A program made the translations under genes and the position numbers. Source: Nocardioides pantholopis (lineage in GTDB: Bacteria > Actinomycetota > Actinomycetes > Propionibacteriales > Nocardioidaceae). Taken from it: a DNA stretch of 64,000 bases. Numbering within the stretch: the stretch's first letter is position 1; every line of letters begins with the position of its first letter. Under the pieces are notes generated by a model. It worked only from the letters and a program-made list of their open reading frames with translations. It had not been told where the DNA came from and ran no database searches. Below, one piece after another: positions 25,089 through 34,932 of the stretch. The stretch spans positions 310,001 to 374,000 of the forward strand of contig NZ_CP033324.1 of assembly GCF_003710085.1 (NCBI RefSeq). The letters run 5' to 3'.

Positions 25089-26114
25089 ATGACTCAGGAG
25101 ATGGTCGACTGGCCGTTCGCCGTCCGCCTCGGCTCCCGGCTCGCCGGACCCGGTCCGGAGGTCAGCCGCTCGGAGGCCGAGGAGGCCGTCGCCGAGCTGC
25201 GCGCCGCCGCCGCCCGGTCCACCGGGCTGGTCCGTGACTACACGGGCCTCGACGCCCCCGAGGGCACCGCCCCGGTGCTGGTGGTCGACCGGCCCGGCTG
25301 GGTCCAGGCCAACGCCGACGGCTTCCGCGCCGTCCTCGGCCCGCTGGTCGACAAGGTCGCCCGGGCCAAGCCCCCCACCGGCCTGGCCCTCGCCGTGGGC
25401 GCCAAGGTGACCGGCGCCGAGGTCGGCTCGCTGCTGGGGTTCCTGGCCGGCAAGGTGCTCGGCCAGTTCGACCCCTTCCACGACCCGCACGGGCGGCTGC
25501 TGCTGGTCGCGCCCAACATCGTGCACGTCGAGCGGGAGATCGGGGCCGACCCGCACGACTTCCGGCTCTGGGTCTGCCTGCACGAGGAGACCCACCGGGT
25601 CCAGTTCACGGCGGTGCCCTGGCTGCGCGACCACCTCTTCGGCGAGATCGGGGCGCTCGCGGACACCGTCGACTCCGCCTCGCTGCTCGAGGACGGCCTC
25701 CAGCGGCTGCCCGAGGTGCTGCGCGGGGCGCGCGGCGGCAGCCTGATGGACCTGGTCGGGACGCCGGAGCAGAAGGAGATCATCGAGCGGGTGACCGCGG
25801 TGATGTCGCTGCTCGAGGGGCACGCCGACGTGGTCATGGACGGCGTCGGCCCGGGCGTCATCCCGAGCGTGGACCAGATCCGGGCCGCGTTCAACGAGCG
25901 GCGCAAGGGCATCGGGGCCCTGGACCGGCTGCTGCGCCGGCTGCTCGGGCTGGACGCCAAGATGGCGCAGTACCGCGACGGCGCCCGCTTCGTGCGCACC
26001 GTCGTCGACAGCGTGGGGATGGCCGGCTTCAACGCGGTCTGGGAGCGCCCCGAGAACCTGCCCACGCCCGCCGAGATCGCCGACCCCGCCGTCTGGGTCG
26101 CCCGGGTCGGGTAG
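25089..26114 (+). CDS. Zinc-dependent metalloprotease, DUF2342 family
   Basis: 341 residues. The zinc motif HEETH (His165, Glu166, His169) lies in WVCLHEETHRVQF, and a downstream acidic region (LLEGHADVVMDGVG) supplies a likely third ligand. The family is actinobacterial, often labelled as associated with F420 synthesis on phylogenetic grounds only; its substrate is not established. No signal peptide. The position between dacB and tilS is the same as in M. tuberculosis (Rv3627c-Rv3625c). Eight bases separate it from tilS, so they are probably co-transcribed. Confidence 0.88.
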   Translation: MTQEMVDWPFAVRLGSRLAGPGPEVSRSEAEEAVAELRAAAARSTGLVRDYTGLDAPEGTAPVLVVDRPGWVQANADGFRAVLGPLVDKVARAKPPTGLALAVGAKVTGAEVGSLLGFLAGKVLGQFDPFHDPHGRLLLVAPNIVHVEREIGADPHDFRLWVCLHEETHRVQFTAVPWLRDHLFGEIGALADTVDSASLLEDGLQRLPEVLRGARGGSLMDLVGTPEQKEIIERVTAVMSLLEGHADVVMDGVGPGVIPSVDQIRAAFNERRKGIGALDRLLRRLLGLDAKMAQYRDGARFVRTVVDSVGMAGFNAVWERPENLPTPAEIADPAVWVARVG

Positions 26115-26122
26115 CGGCGCCG

Positions 26123-27136
26123 GTGGCCCTGCACCCCTCGGTGGCCGCGGTACGCCGAGCCGTGCGCCGTGCCCTCGCCGACCTGGAGGCGCCGGCGACC
26201 GTCCTGGTCGCCTGCTCCGGCGGGCCGGACTCGGTGGCCCTGCTCGACGCGACGGTCGTCGAGGGACACCGCGCCGGCCTGCGGGTCGCCGGAGCGACAG
26301 TCGACCACGGTCTGCAGGACGGGTCCGCGGAGCTGGCCGCGCGGGTCGTGGCGCAGATGGCTGAGATGGGCGCCGACGAGACGCTCTCCGCCCGGGTCCG
26401 GGTCGAGGCCGGCGGGCTGGGCCCGGAGGCCGCCGCCCGCCGGGCGCGGTACGCCGTGCTCGGGGAGATGGCCACCCACCTCGGCGCCGCCGCCGTCCTG
26501 CTCGGGCACACCCGCGACGACCAGGCCGAGACCGTGCTCCTCGGGCTCACCCGCGGCTCCGGCGGCCGGTCCCTGGCGGGGATGCGCCGAGCCTTCGACG
26601 GCTACCGGCGTCCGCTGCTCGACGTACCCCGGCTGGACACGGAGACCGCCTGCCAGGTGCAGGGCCGCGAGGTCTGGAGCGACCCGCACAACGAGGACCA
26701 CGGCTACACGCGGGTGCGGGTGCGCCGCGTGGTGCTGCCGGTGCTGGAGGACCAGCTCGGACCGGGGGTCGCCGCGACCCTGGCCCGGACCGCCGACCAG
26801 CTCCGTGTCGACATGGACCTCCTCGACGACCTCGCCGAGGCCGCCCACCAGCGGCTGGCCGACCCCGCCGACGGGTCGCTGCCGGTCCCGGACCTGGCCG
26901 CCGAGCCCGACGCCGTACGCCGCCGGGTGCTGCGGCTGGCCGCGCTGACCGCCGGCGCGCCGGCCTCGGAGCTCTTCCACGAGCACGTGCTCGGCCTCGA
27001 CGCGCTGGTCACGGACTGGCACGGACAGCGCTGGGTGGACCTGCCCGGGCACTGCCGGGGCACCCGTGTGCAGGGCCGGATCCGGGTCACCCGGTCGACG
27101 GGGCCCGGGGCGGGCCCGGACACGCCCGGCAACTAG
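26123..27136 (+). CDS. tilS: tRNA(Ile)-lysidine synthetase
   Basis: Adds lysine to C34 of the CAU-anticodon tRNA-Ile so that it reads AUA. 337 residues from GTG 26123. The PP-loop ATPase motif SGGPDS is near residue 35, followed by GATVDHGLQDGSAELA and the GHTRDDQAETVLL motif typical of TilS. The C-terminal substrate domain is short. It lies between the DUF2342 protease and hpt, which has its own -10 box in the tilS stop region. Confidence 0.93.
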   Translation: MALHPSVAAVRRAVRRALADLEAPATVLVACSGGPDSVALLDATVVEGHRAGLRVAGATVDHGLQDGSAELAARVVAQMAEMGADETLSARVRVEAGGLGPEAAARRARYAVLGEMATHLGAAAVLLGHTRDDQAETVLLGLTRGSGGRSLAGMRRAFDGYRRPLLDVPRLDTETACQVQGREVWSDPHNEDHGYTRVRVRRVVLPVLEDQLGPGVAATLARTADQLRVDMDLLDDLAEAAHQRLADPADGSLPVPDLAAEPDAVRRRVLRLAALTAGAPASELFHEHVLGLDALVTDWHGQRWVDLPGHCRGTRVQGRIRVTRSTGPGAGPDTPGN

Positions 27137-27139
27137 GCT
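27134..27139 (+). promoter_or_regulatory. -10 element (TAGGCT) for leaderless hpt
   Basis: TAGGCT overlaps the tilS TAG stop and ends 7 nt before ATG 27147. Confidence 0.6.
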
Positions 27140-27146
27140 GCGGGGC

Positions 27147-27698
27147 ATGGACGCAGCCCACGTGGAGAACGACCTCGTCAACGTCCTGTTCACCGAGGCG
27201 CAGATCCAGGAGCGCATCGGCGAGCTGGCGCGCGAGATCGAGAAGGACTACGAGGGCAAGGACGTCCTCATCGTCGGCATCCTGCGCGGCGCGGTGATGG
27301 TGATGGCCGACATGGCCCGCGCCTTCTCCCGCCACATCGAGATGGACTGGATGGCGGTCTCCTCCTACGGCTCCGGGACCAAGTCGAGCGGCGTGGTCCG
27401 GATCCTCAAGGACCTCGACACCGACATCTCGGGGCGGCACGTGATCGTCGTCGACGAGATCATCGACACCGGCCTGACCCTGTCCTGGCTGACCAGCAAC
27501 CTCACGTCCCGCGACCCCGCCAGCGTCGAGATCTGCACCCTGCTGCGCAAGCCCGAGGCGCTGCAGATGCCGGTCGAGGTCAAGTACGTCGGCTGGGACA
27601 TCCCCAACGAGTTCGTGGTCGGCTACGGACTCGACTACAAGGAGCGGTACCGCAACCTGCGGGACATCGGGACCCTGGCCCCGCACGTCTACTCCTGA
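27147..27698 (+). CDS. hpt: Hypoxanthine phosphoribosyltransferase
   Basis: Salvages hypoxanthine and guanine to IMP and GMP using PRPP. 183 residues from ATG 27147, fixed by the leaderless promoter; a GTG at 27066 would sit inside tilS. The PRPP-binding loop is VIVVDEIIDTGLTL near residue 100, SSYGSGTKSSG is the flexible loop, and the C-terminal VGYGLDYKERYRNL is characteristic of bacterial HPRT. Neighbours tilS and ftsH are the classic partners in many Gram-positives. Confidence 0.96.
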   Translation: MDAAHVENDLVNVLFTEAQIQERIGELAREIEKDYEGKDVLIVGILRGAVMVMADMARAFSRHIEMDWMAVSSYGSGTKSSGVVRILKDLDTDISGRHVIVVDEIIDTGLTLSWLTSNLTSRDPASVEICTLLRKPEALQMPVEVKYVGWDIPNEFVVGYGLDYKERYRNLRDIGTLAPHVYS

Positions 27699-27756
27699 AC
27701 CCCATCGCCTGGGCCCTGCGCGAATTCCTGAGAGAATCGTGATTGTCGTCGGGCTG

Positions 27757-27762
27757 TACCGT
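27757..27762 (+). promoter_or_regulatory. Probable ftsH -10 element (TACCGT)
   Basis: TACCGT lies 35 nt before the ftsH GTG, giving a leader of about 28 nt with GAGAGAAG as a weak ribosome-binding site. Confidence 0.4.
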
Positions 27763-27797
27763 CGGCAGTCAGTCGTACCTGATTTCGAGAGAAGCCT

Positions 27798-29863
<2,066 letters not shown>

Positions 29864-29867
<4 letters not shown>

Positions 29868-30484
29868 CGGACCCGATCAGCACCGCGGAGCGCCGACCCG
29901 GCGACGTTCCGGACTACGACCACGACCGGGCTGCGGCGGCCGTGCGGGAGCTGCTGTTCGCGATCGGTGAGGACCCCGACCGGGAGGGGCTGCGCGAGAC
30001 GCCCGCCCGGGTCGCGCGCGCCTACGCCGAGCTGACGGCCGGGCTGCGGTTGACGCCCGAGGACGTGCTGACCACGACGTTCGACATCGGCCACGACGAG
30101 ATGGTCCTGGTCCGCGACATCGAGCTGTGGTCGATGTGCGAGCACCACCTGGTGCCGTTCACCGGGGTGGCGCACGTCGGCTACATCCCCGCGGAGACCG
30201 GGAAGATCACCGGGCTGTCCAAGCTGGCCCGGCTCGTCGACGTCTACGCCAAGCGGCCCCAGGTCCAGGAGCGGCTGACCACCCAGATCGCCGACGCCCT
30301 GACCCGCCTGCTCGACGCCCGCGGCGTGATCGTGGTGATCGAGGCCGAGCACCTGTGCATGACCATGCGCGGGGTCCGCAAGGCCGGCGCCCGCACGATC
30401 ACCTCCGCGGTCCGCGGCAGCATGCTCACCGACGCCGCCACCCGCAGCGAGGCGATGTCGCTGATCCACAGTCCGCGCCGCTGA
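29864..30484 (+). CDS. folE: GTP cyclohydrolase I
   Basis: Converts GTP to dihydroneopterin triphosphate, the first step of folate synthesis. 206 residues from GTG 29864. The zinc and catalytic motifs are [19 protein letters not shown] (about residues 91-110) and [14 protein letters not shown] near residue 165; [17 protein letters not shown] lies between. All residues expected for the type IA enzyme are seen. It overlaps the ftsH stop by 4 nt. Confidence 0.97.
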
Positions 30485-30494
30485 GCGCGACCGG

Positions 30495-30500
30495 TAGCGT
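30495..30500 (+). promoter_or_regulatory. -10 element (TAGCGT) for leaderless folP
   Basis: TAGCGT ends 7 nt before ATG 30508, so folP-folB-folK may also be transcribed separately from ftsH-folE. Confidence 0.5.
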
Positions 30501-30507
30501 CGGCGCC

Positions 30508-31353
30508 ATGCCCGAGGTGCCCGAGCCGATGCGCGTGATGGGGATCGTCAACGTCACGCCCGACTCGTTCTCCGACGGCGGTCGCTTCCTGCACGCCGAC
30601 GCGGCAGTGGCCCACGGCCTGCGGCTGGTCGCCGAGGGTGCGGACCTGCTCGACATCGGTGGGGAGTCCACCCGCCCCGGGGCCACCCGGCCGCTGGTCG
30701 AGGAGGAGCTGGCCCGGGTGGTGCCGGTGATCCGCGAGCTCGCGGCGACCGGGGCCGTGGTCTCGGTGGACACGATGCGCGCCGAGGTCGCCGCCGCGGC
30801 CGTCGCCGCCGGGGCCACGATCGTCAACGACGTCTCCGGTGGGCTCGCCGACCCCGCGATCCTCGACGTCGTCGCCGGGACCGGGGTCACCTACGTCGCG
30901 ATGCACTGGCGCGCACACGGCAGCCACATGGACGACTTCGCCCGCTACGACGGGCCCGGCGGGGTCGTCGCGGCCGTCCGCGCCGAGCTGGGGGAGCGCC
31001 TGGAGGCGATCGCTGCGGCGGGCATCGCCGAGCACCAGGTGATCCTGGACCCGGGCCTGGGCTTCGCGAAGGTGGGCGAGCACAACTGGACGCTGCTGCG
31101 GGACCTGGGCTGGCTGCGCGAGCTGGGCTTCCCGATCCTGGTCGGCGCCAGCCGCAAGACCTTCCTCGGGCGCCTGCTGGCCGGCCCGGACGGCACCCCG
31201 CGCCCGGTCGGGGAACGTGAGAACGCTCACGCCGCGGTGGTCCTGCACTGCGCCGGCCAGGGCGTGTGGGGGATGCGCGTGCACGACGTCCGGGCGACCC
31301 GCGACGCGCTCGCGGCGTACGCCGCCCTCCATCCGACGGGAGCACTCCGATGA
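30508..31353 (+). CDS. folP: Dihydropteroate synthase
   Basis: Joins p-aminobenzoate to the pterin pyrophosphate; target of sulfonamides. 281 residues from ATG 30508. Motifs in order are MGIVNVTPDSFSDGG, DIGGESTRPGA, VSVDTMRAEVA, IVNDVSGGLADP, LDPGLGFAKVGEHNW and GASRKTFLGRLL, which cover the pterin and pABA sites. The 3' end ATGA overlaps folB. Intact and of normal length. Confidence 0.97.
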   Translation: MPEVPEPMRVMGIVNVTPDSFSDGGRFLHADAAVAHGLRLVAEGADLLDIGGESTRPGATRPLVEEELARVVPVIRELAATGAVVSVDTMRAEVAAAAVAAGATIVNDVSGGLADPAILDVVAGTGVTYVAMHWRAHGSHMDDFARYDGPGGVVAAVRAELGERLEAIAAAGIAEHQVILDPGLGFAKVGEHNWTLLRDLGWLRELGFPILVGASRKTFLGRLLAGPDGTPRPVGERENAHAAVVLHCAGQGVWGMRVHDVRATRDALAAYAALHPTGALR

Positions 31354-31799
31354 CCGACACGCCCGCTCAGGGGTCGCGCGGGGCCCAGGACGAGCCCTTC
31401 GACACGCCCGCTCGTTCCTCGCGGCCGGCTCAGGACGAGCTCGCGGTGCTGGGCATCGAGTGCCGGGGCCACCACGGCGTCTTCGAGTTCGAGCGGCGCG
31501 AGGGCCAGACCTTCGTGATCGACCTCGTCCTCGGGCTCGACACGGCCCCGGCGGCCGCCTCGGACGACTTGCACGACACCGTCGACTACGGAAGCCTCGT
31601 CGCGGCGGTCAAGGCCGCCGTGGAGCGCGACCCGGTCGACCTGATCGAGACGCTCGCCCGACGGGTCACCGACATCTGCCTGTTGGATGTTCGTGTTGAA
31701 TGGGCGCGGGTCACGGTCCACAAGCCGGATGCACCCATTGAGGCGACGTTCGCGGACGTCGCGCTGACGATCACCCGTAGACGTGAGGCCAACCTGTGA
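31350..31799 (+). CDS. folB: Dihydroneopterin aldolase with an in-frame tandem repeat at its N-terminus
   Basis: Cleaves dihydroneopterin to 6-hydroxymethyl-dihydropterin. 149 residues from ATG 31350, which overlaps the folP stop. The aldolase domain starts only at about residue 31 (LAVLGIECRGHHGVFEFERR), then DTVDYGSLVAAV, LIETLARRV and VHKPDAPIEA. The first 30 residues are two copies of a 15-residue unit (DTPAQGSRGAQDEPF and DTPARSSRPAQDEL), encoded by a 45-nt tandem duplication that resembles a REP element. A GTG at 31446 could start a repeat-free protein. The stop overlaps folK by GTGA. Confidence 0.92.
   Translation: MTDTPAQGSRGAQDEPFDTPARSSRPAQDELAVLGIECRGHHGVFEFERREGQTFVIDLVLGLDTAPAAASDDLHDTVDYGSLVAAVKAAVERDPVDLIETLARRVTDICLLDVRVEWARVTVHKPDAPIEATFADVALTITRRREANL
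31356..31440 (+). repeat. Tandem 45-nt repeat inside folB, REP-like
   Basis: Copies at 31356-31395 and 31401-31440 share GACACGCCCGCTC at the start and CAGGACGAGC at the end. The block resembles dispersed elements in high-GC actinobacteria and shares its CGACACGC start with the repeats at 36281-36349. Confidence 0.7.
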
Positions 31800-32365
31800 C
31801 TGAGACCCCCAACCCGAACATCGTCGACGCTGACACCCTCACCGGTGAGATGCGGCCGATCCGGCGAGCGGTGCTGGCGTTGGGATCGAACCTCGGCGAG
31901 CGGATGGGGAGCCTCCAGGGCGCGGTGAGCTCGATCGCCGACACCCCGGACGTGTGGGTCACGGCGGTCTCCCCGGTCTACGAGACCGAGCCGGTCGACT
32001 CCCCGCCGGAGGCCAAGCCCTACCTCAACGCCGTGGTGCTCATCGACACCACGCTCGCCGCGAACCGGCTGATGGACCGCGCGCTGGCCGTCGAGGACGC
32101 CTACGAGCGTGAGCGCGGCGACGTCCCGAACGCCCCGCGCACCCTGGACGTCGACCTGATCGTGGTCGGCGACCGCCGCAGCGACGAGGAGTCCCTGCGG
32201 CTCCCGCACCCGCGGGCCAAGGACCGCGCGTTCGTCCTCAAGCCGTGGCACGACCTCGAGCCGGACGCCGTGCTGCCGGGGGTGGGGCCGATCGCGGACC
32301 TGCTCGAGCGCCTCGGCACCGACGGCCTGGTCCTGCGCGAGGACCTCACCCTCGAAGTCTCCTAG
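31796..32365 (+). CDS. folK: HPPK: 6-hydroxymethyl-dihydropterin pyrophosphokinase
   Basis: Transfers pyrophosphate from ATP to the pterin before FolP acts. 189 residues from GTG 31796. LALGSNLGERMGSLQGAV opens the fold, YETEPVDSP is the pterin loop, and APRTLDVDLIVVGD carries the metal-binding Asp pair; LPHPRAKDRAFVLKPW follows. N-terminal about 18 residues precede the usual start. Coupled to folB by a GTGA overlap. Confidence 0.95.
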   Translation: MTETPNPNIVDADTLTGEMRPIRRAVLALGSNLGERMGSLQGAVSSIADTPDVWVTAVSPVYETEPVDSPPEAKPYLNAVVLIDTTLAANRLMDRALAVEDAYERERGDVPNAPRTLDVDLIVVGDRRSDEESLRLPHPRAKDRAFVLKPWHDLEPDAVLPGVGPIADLLERLGTDGLVLREDLTLEVS

Positions 32366-32378
32366 GGCGCCCCGCGCC

Positions 32379-32891
32379 GTGCGCGACCAGCAGCCGCTGC
32401 CCGACGACGAGTCGAGCCCCCCGGAGCCCGAGGGGCCCGGGCATCTGCGCCCGACCTCGCCCGGGCTGCTGACGGCCCTCGGCGTCGTCGGCCTGGTGCT
32501 CGGCTGGCTGCTGCACCCGGTCTCGGAGGCCGTGCGCGACACCGCCCCGGTCGTCACCTGGATCCAGCCAGCCGCGCTGCTGCTGGTGGCCGCGATCCTC
32601 GGCGCCGTCGCCTGGAACACCTGGCGCACGGTCCATGTGCGCCAGGAGCGGCTGGAGCCGCGTGGGGCCCTCAACCGGCTCGCGCTGGCGCGCGCGTGCG
32701 CGTACGTCGGCGCGCTGGTCGCCGGTGGGTACGCCGGGTTCGCGGTCAGCTGGCTCGGCATCGACGTCGATCTGGCGCGCCAGCGGGCGCTCCGCTCGGC
32801 CGTCGCGTCGCTGGTCGCGCTGGTGGTGGTCGGCATCGCACTCCTGCTCGAGCGTGCGTGTCGGATCAGATCCGACGACCCGGCCCCCTAA
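32379..32891 (+). CDS. DUF3180 membrane protein
   Basis: 170 residues from GTG 32379, 13 nt after folK. Four hydrophobic segments (near residues 29-46, 65-83, 107-127 and 143-160) after a Pro/Glu-rich N-terminus. Family DUF3180 is consistently found behind folK in actinobacteria (Rv3605c in M. tuberculosis). The function is unknown. No catalytic motif is visible. Confidence 0.88.
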   Translation: MRDQQPLPDDESSPPEPEGPGHLRPTSPGLLTALGVVGLVLGWLLHPVSEAVRDTAPVVTWIQPAALLLVAAILGAVAWNTWRTVHVRQERLEPRGALNRLALARACAYVGALVAGGYAGFAVSWLGIDVDLARQRALRSAVASLVALVVVGIALLLERACRIRSDDPAP

Positions 32892-32894
32892 CCT
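32889..32894 (+). promoter_or_regulatory. -10 element (TAACCT) overlapping the DUF3180 stop
   Basis: TAACCT shares TAA with the DUF3180 stop and ends 6 nt before ATG 32901. Confidence 0.5.
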
Positions 32895-32900
32895 GCTTCC

Positions 32901-33506
32901 ATGGCTTCCCCCTCGGCACCCCGCGCCACCCGTCGTCGTCAGCGCAGCACCCGGGTGACGGTCGCGGCCTCGCTGCTGCTGGTCGCGGCCGTCGCCGTCC
33001 TGGGCGCGGTCCCGAGCGGCTCCTGGCTGCTGGTCTCGGTCGCGGCGGTCCTCGCGGTCGCCCTCGGGGCCGCAGCCGCGAAGATCACCCACAGCGAGCT
33101 GCTCCAGAGCCGCCGCGACGCGGCCCGGGACCGGGCCGAGCAGGCGCAGGCCTACCGACGGCTCACCGAGGAGCGCACCGCCGAGCACGGCGCGTACGTC
33201 GCCGACATGACCGCGCGCATCGCCGAGCGCGAGACCGCGCTGGCGGAGCTCCAGGCCGAGCTCGGCACCGCCCAGCGCCGTGCGGCCGAGGTGGCCCGCA
33301 AGATGAACGCCGAGGCCCGTCGTGCCGACCTCGCCGAGCGCGAGCGGGACCTGGTCAGCGGCCGGGTCGAGGACGCCGAGGAGCGCGCCGCGCAGGCGAT
33401 CGTGCGGATCGTGGAGCTCGAGCAGGAGGTCGACGTCCTCAAGTCCGAGCTGACCGCGATGACGTCGGCGTGGCACCGCGCCGAGTCCGCCCGCCGCCGC
33501 GCCTGA
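32901..33506 (+). CDS. Membrane-anchored coiled-coil protein
   Basis: 201 residues: a basic N-terminus, two adjacent hydrophobic segments (about residues 20-38 and 42-60) forming a hairpin, and a long charged helix from residue 65 to the end with a heptad-like spacing of Leu, Ala and Val. The coil would lie in the cytoplasm. It holds the same place as Rv3604c in M. tuberculosis, between DUF3180 and DUF2520-panC, but here the next 28 kb separates it from DUF2520. Function unknown. Confidence 0.8.
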   Translation: MASPSAPRATRRRQRSTRVTVAASLLLVAAVAVLGAVPSGSWLLVSVAAVLAVALGAAAAKITHSELLQSRRDAARDRAEQAQAYRRLTEERTAEHGAYVADMTARIAERETALAELQAELGTAQRRAAEVARKMNAEARRADLAERERDLVSGRVEDAEERAAQAIVRIVELEQEVDVLKSELTAMTSAWHRAESARRRA

Positions 33507-33567
33507 GCCTCCCCCCGTCGGGCACCGCCGCGTGCCCGGCTGAGCCGATGCGGCACAATTGGACAGC

Positions 33568-34668
33568 GTGATCCCCGAGGAGTCCCGGTTCGAGAGTGAC
33601 CCCGACGAGCTGGTCCCGGAGGACCCGGGGCTGCCGGCGGGGTGGCAGGTCGCGAGCCCGGACCCCAGTGACCGCTTCGACGTCGCCCGGCTCACGCACC
33701 TGCTCCGCGCCCACGAGCGGCACGGCCGCGGCTGGGCCGGCGCGGGCGTCGACGACGTGCTCGTCGAGGTCTCCGAGGCCGGCCTGCGGACCCGCGAGAA
33801 CGTCGTCGTGCGCGACGAGGCCGGCGAGATCCGGGCCTGGGGCAGCGTCCACGACCGCGCCGGCGGCCGGATGCTCTACATGCACGTGGTCGAGCGCGAC
33901 CTGCCCGAGCGGGTCGCCGACGCGTGCTCCGACGTACTGCTGGAGTGGGCCGCCGGTCAGGCGCTGGCCGTGGGCACGGCCCGCGGCATCGCGGTGCAGC
34001 AGATCGACACCGGCGCCTTCGCCGACGACGAGCGCCAGCACCGCTGGCTCGCCGCGGCCGGCTTCGACCGGGTCCGCACCTGGTGGCAGATGACCCGGCC
34101 GGTCGCTCCCGAGGAGGCCGACCTGGTCGAGGACCCCGCCTCCTGGACCGGGCGTGGCGTGCGCTTCCGGCAGGTCCGCCAGGGCGCCGACGGGATGCCC
34201 GAGGTGGGCGACGTGCGCGCGGTGCACGACGTGCTCGAGGAGGCCTTCCGCGACCACTTCAACTCCCGCGAGGAGACCTTCGACGAGTTCGTGCACCGGC
34301 TCCAGGAGGACCCCGGGCACCGTTGGGACCACTGGTGGCTCGCCGAGCTGCTCGACGAGTCTGACCCCGACGGCCCCGGCGAGCCGGTCGGCGCCCTGGT
34401 CGGCACCGTCTCGGAGGGCTCCGGCGGTGCGCCGGACGGCTCCTACGTCTCCTACATCGGCGTGCGCGCCGCGGCCCGAGGCCGTGGCGTCGCCAAGGGG
34501 CTGCTGCGCACGATCGTGGCGGACGCCGCCCGGCGCGGCCGGGACCGGGTCGGGCTCGAGGTCGACGCCGACTCCTCCACCGGCGCCGACCAGCTCTACA
34601 CCTCGCTCGGCTGGCGGACGAAGTACGTCACCGAGTCCTGGCACCGCGACGTGCCCGTGCCCGGCTGA
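33568..34668 (+). CDS. Tandem GNAT acetyltransferase, mycothiol-synthase-like
   Basis: 366 residues from GTG 33568; a CACAAT hexamer 8 nt upstream suggests a leaderless start, while a TTG at 33559 is less likely. Two GNAT folds are visible. The C-terminal one is intact, with SYVSYIGVRAAARGRGVAKGLL as acetyl-CoA loop and the ending DADSSTGADQLYTSLGWR, which resembles MshD (mycothiol synthase). The N-terminal domain is degenerate, as in MshD. MshD itself is usually about 310 residues and elsewhere in the genome, so this is probably a paralogue acting on another amine. Confidence 0.78.
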   Translation: MIPEESRFESDPDELVPEDPGLPAGWQVASPDPSDRFDVARLTHLLRAHERHGRGWAGAGVDDVLVEVSEAGLRTRENVVVRDEAGEIRAWGSVHDRAGGRMLYMHVVERDLPERVADACSDVLLEWAAGQALAVGTARGIAVQQIDTGAFADDERQHRWLAAAGFDRVRTWWQMTRPVAPEEADLVEDPASWTGRGVRFRQVRQGADGMPEVGDVRAVHDVLEEAFRDHFNSREETFDEFVHRLQEDPGHRWDHWWLAELLDESDPDGPGEPVGALVGTVSEGSGGAPDGSYVSYIGVRAAARGRGVAKGLLRTIVADAARRGRDRVGLEVDADSSTGADQLYTSLGWRTKYVTESWHRDVPVPG

Positions 34669-34713
34669 CACTTGCCTCGGTGGTCGATCCGGTCCCGCTG
34701 GTCGAGCCGTCCC

Positions 34714-34763
34714 GGTGGTCGAGCCGTGAAGGCGCCCTGGCGCCTGAGCGCGTCGAGACCACC
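34714..34763. repeat. REP-like palindrome upstream of the DUF222-HNH gene
   Basis: GGTGGTC at 34714-34720 pairs with GACCACC at 34757-34763, and an inner GGCGCC-CT-GGCGCC forms a second stem. The preceding bases contain further degenerate copies (GGTCGA). It may also serve as a terminator for the GNAT gene. Confidence 0.6.
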
Positions 34764-34904
34764 TTCACCGGACAACGCGGTTGCGCGCCGCTGGGGTTGA
34801 GGGTCTTGGTTCCGCCCGCGGTCGCGTTGCCGTTGTCTTGGGCTGACGGTCCCGCCCTCCGTCGCAGAACTTCTTTCCACATTCCTTGACGTTCCTCTAG
34901 TCGT

Positions 34905-34920
34905 TCGAACATATGTTCGA
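34905..34920. promoter_or_regulatory. LexA operator (SOS box)
   Basis: TCGAACATATGTTCGA is a perfect 16-bp palindrome and an exact match to the actinobacterial LexA consensus TCGAAC-N4-GTTCGA. It ends one base before the -10 box TATTAT (34922-34927) and 12 nt before the ATG, so bound LexA would block transcription of the HNH gene. Confidence 0.9.
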
Positions 34921-34921
34921 G

Positions 34922-34927
34922 TATTAT
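34922..34927 (+). promoter_or_regulatory. -10 element (TATTAT) of the SOS-controlled HNH gene
   Basis: TATTAT directly follows the LexA box and ends 5 nt before ATG 34933. Confidence 0.55.
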
Positions 34928-34932
34928 GTGCT

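Noticed and set aside
22746..25823. Long minus-strand open frame opposite acyl-CoA dehydrogenase end, ppa, dacB and DUF2342
   Set aside because: It is an antisense shadow made possible by high GC third positions; it runs across several genes on both strands and has no recognisable domain.
32901..33506. DivIVA- or Wag31-like cell-division protein
   Set aside because: The coiled coil follows two membrane segments and lacks the DivIVA N-terminal motif.
33568..34668. True mycothiol synthase (mshD)
   Set aside because: The length and the N-terminal half do not match well, and no mycothiol genes are adjacent; kept as MshD-like only.
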